DNA from: Flavobacterium xueshanense | GTDB lineage: Bacteria > Bacteroidota > Bacteroidia > Flavobacteriales > Flavobacteriaceae | Length of the DNA stretch: 64,000 nucleotides | Reading direction: 5' to 3' | Assembly: GCF_900112975.1 (NCBI RefSeq) | Contig: NZ_FONQ01000005.1 | Coordinates: forward strand, 116,646-180,645 | Shown: positions 63,265 to 64,000 of the stretch, in pieces | Layout: the number at the start of each line of letters is the position of its first letter | How positions within the stretch are numbered: the first letter of the stretch is position 1 | Translations under genes and position numbers: made by a program | The notes under the pieces: generated by a model | The model's database searches: none | What the model was told of the DNA's origin: nothing | The model's input: the letters and a program-made list of their open reading frames with translations, nothing else

Positions 63265-64000
63265 TTAATCAGTGAGTAAATATATGTGATTTAAACTACA
63301 ATTAAAATTCTTTCTGGGAAAAGTCGCTTTAGGATTATCAAAACAAAACAATCCGTAAAAAGCGTTAAAAACTGCTGTTAGAACCCCAAAATACAAAGCC
63401 AATACTTTTAGATATTGTTTTAGTAGATTTTGGTCTATTAAATTAAATATTCGACGCAGGTTGTAAGCTGAAAAAATCAATCCAACATCAGCAGAGGCAT
63501 GTTTAATGGTTTTCTTAGTCATGATATAATAGAAATCCCATTGGCGTTTTATCACTCCGTATGGATGTTCCACTATGGCTTGCCTTCTGCGATAGACTTC
63601 ATAATTATTTTCGATTCGTACTTTATTTTGAAAAATTAAATCAGCGTATTGGGAGCGTTCAATGAGTCTGCCTTTGGCATTTTTGGTACATTTTTTATAA
63701 AGTTGACAAGTCAAACACGCACTAGTTTTGTAATGCTTCATCTGGGTTATTGATTTGCCGTTCTTTTTGGCGTACCAATTTCCGTTGGTCGTTAGGGTTT
63801 TATTGGCAGGACAGGTATAGGAATCGGTGGTTATGTTGTATTTAAAATGTTCTACATCAAAAGCCAAATCAGGTGCGTGAGCAGAAACTCCTGGAATAGC
63901 TACCAGCACATCAATGCCAAGTCTATTAGCATAATCGAACTCACTCCCTGTGTGATAGCCTTTATCATAAATGGCGGTAAAATTGTTGTGTCCCAAAATG
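63265..64000 (-). mobile_element. IS1182-family transposase (C-terminal part; N-terminus outside window)
   Basis: At least 244 residues of a DDE transposase, running off the window edge (the frame continues upstream of the internal TTG at 63996). AIYDKGYHTGSEFDYA holds a catalytic Asp region. A zinc-binding segment with YTCPANKTL and TSACLTCQLYKKCTKNAKGR follows, and RRQAIVEHPYGVIKRQWDF holds the catalytic Glu. This combination is that of IS1182-type transposases (DDE_Tnp_1_6). The C-terminus is followed by a hairpin that may mark the element end. Confidence 0.88.

Noticed and set aside
1..64000. CRISPR array
   Set aside because: No run of regularly spaced short direct repeats with unique spacers was seen; repeats at 58003 and 61528-63225 are of other kinds.

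Overview
The window looks like a chromosomal segment of a Flavobacterium-type member of the Bacteroidota (Flavobacteriaceae). The sequence is AT-rich. Promoters carry the TAnnTTTG -7 element. There is a SusC/SusD pair, a type IX secretion sorting domain, mevalonate-pathway genes and several palindromic intergenic elements of flavobacterial type. Assignments rest on reading the translations; no database search was run.

Layout. 1-6.1 kb (minus strand): cell-envelope genes, namely ppiD (cut by the window edge), a CNNM/CBS membrane protein, a small membrane protein, lptC, an outer-membrane barrel and coaX. A tRNA-Phe with its own promoter and terminator follows, then the remnant of a GIY-YIG nuclease gene. 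6.9-17.8 kb (plus): a short-chain-acid uptake and activation block. It holds a zinc-ribbon/HTH protein, an outer-membrane porin, an MHS-type MFS carrier, a small membrane protein, a symporter small subunit, a symporter-histidine kinase, a REC-only response regulator, prpE and acs. 17.9-36.4 kb: a starch/maltodextrin locus. On the minus strand are susC, susD, susE and a T9SS-secreted amylase. On the plus strand are a LacI regulator, a maltose-type MFS carrier, beta-phosphoglucomutase, a GH65 maltose phosphorylase and two GH13 enzymes. Polysaccharide would be bound and cut at the surface, imported by SusCD, trimmed in the periplasm, imported by the carrier, phosphorolysed by GH65 and fed to glycolysis through beta-glucose-1-phosphate.

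36.6-49.8 kb: housekeeping and mixed genes, including GDPD, a GxxExxY protein, a flavoprotein, TspO, a mevalonate cluster (mvaD, mevalonate kinase, a UbiA prenyltransferase), a pseudouridine synthase, an NTF2-like protein, an M3 peptidase and a DUF885 peptidase-like lipoprotein.

49.9-64 kb: an accessory island. It opens with a tyrosine integrase next to what looks like a 13-14 nt leftover of a tRNA 3' end. A type I restriction-modification operon (hsdM-hsdS-three extra genes-hsdR) follows; two of the extra genes carry PD-(D/E)xK-like motifs. Next come an excisionase-like HTH gene, a decayed umuC, and a short array of two orphan genes. One encodes an ADP-ribosyltransferase-like protein and the other has a HEPN-like motif. 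Each is bounded by integron-like imperfect repeats, and an IS1182-type element abuts the array at the window edge.

The most interesting candidates are the enlarged type I operon, the cassette-like array with its repeats, and the transporter-kinase whose partner regulator has no output domain.
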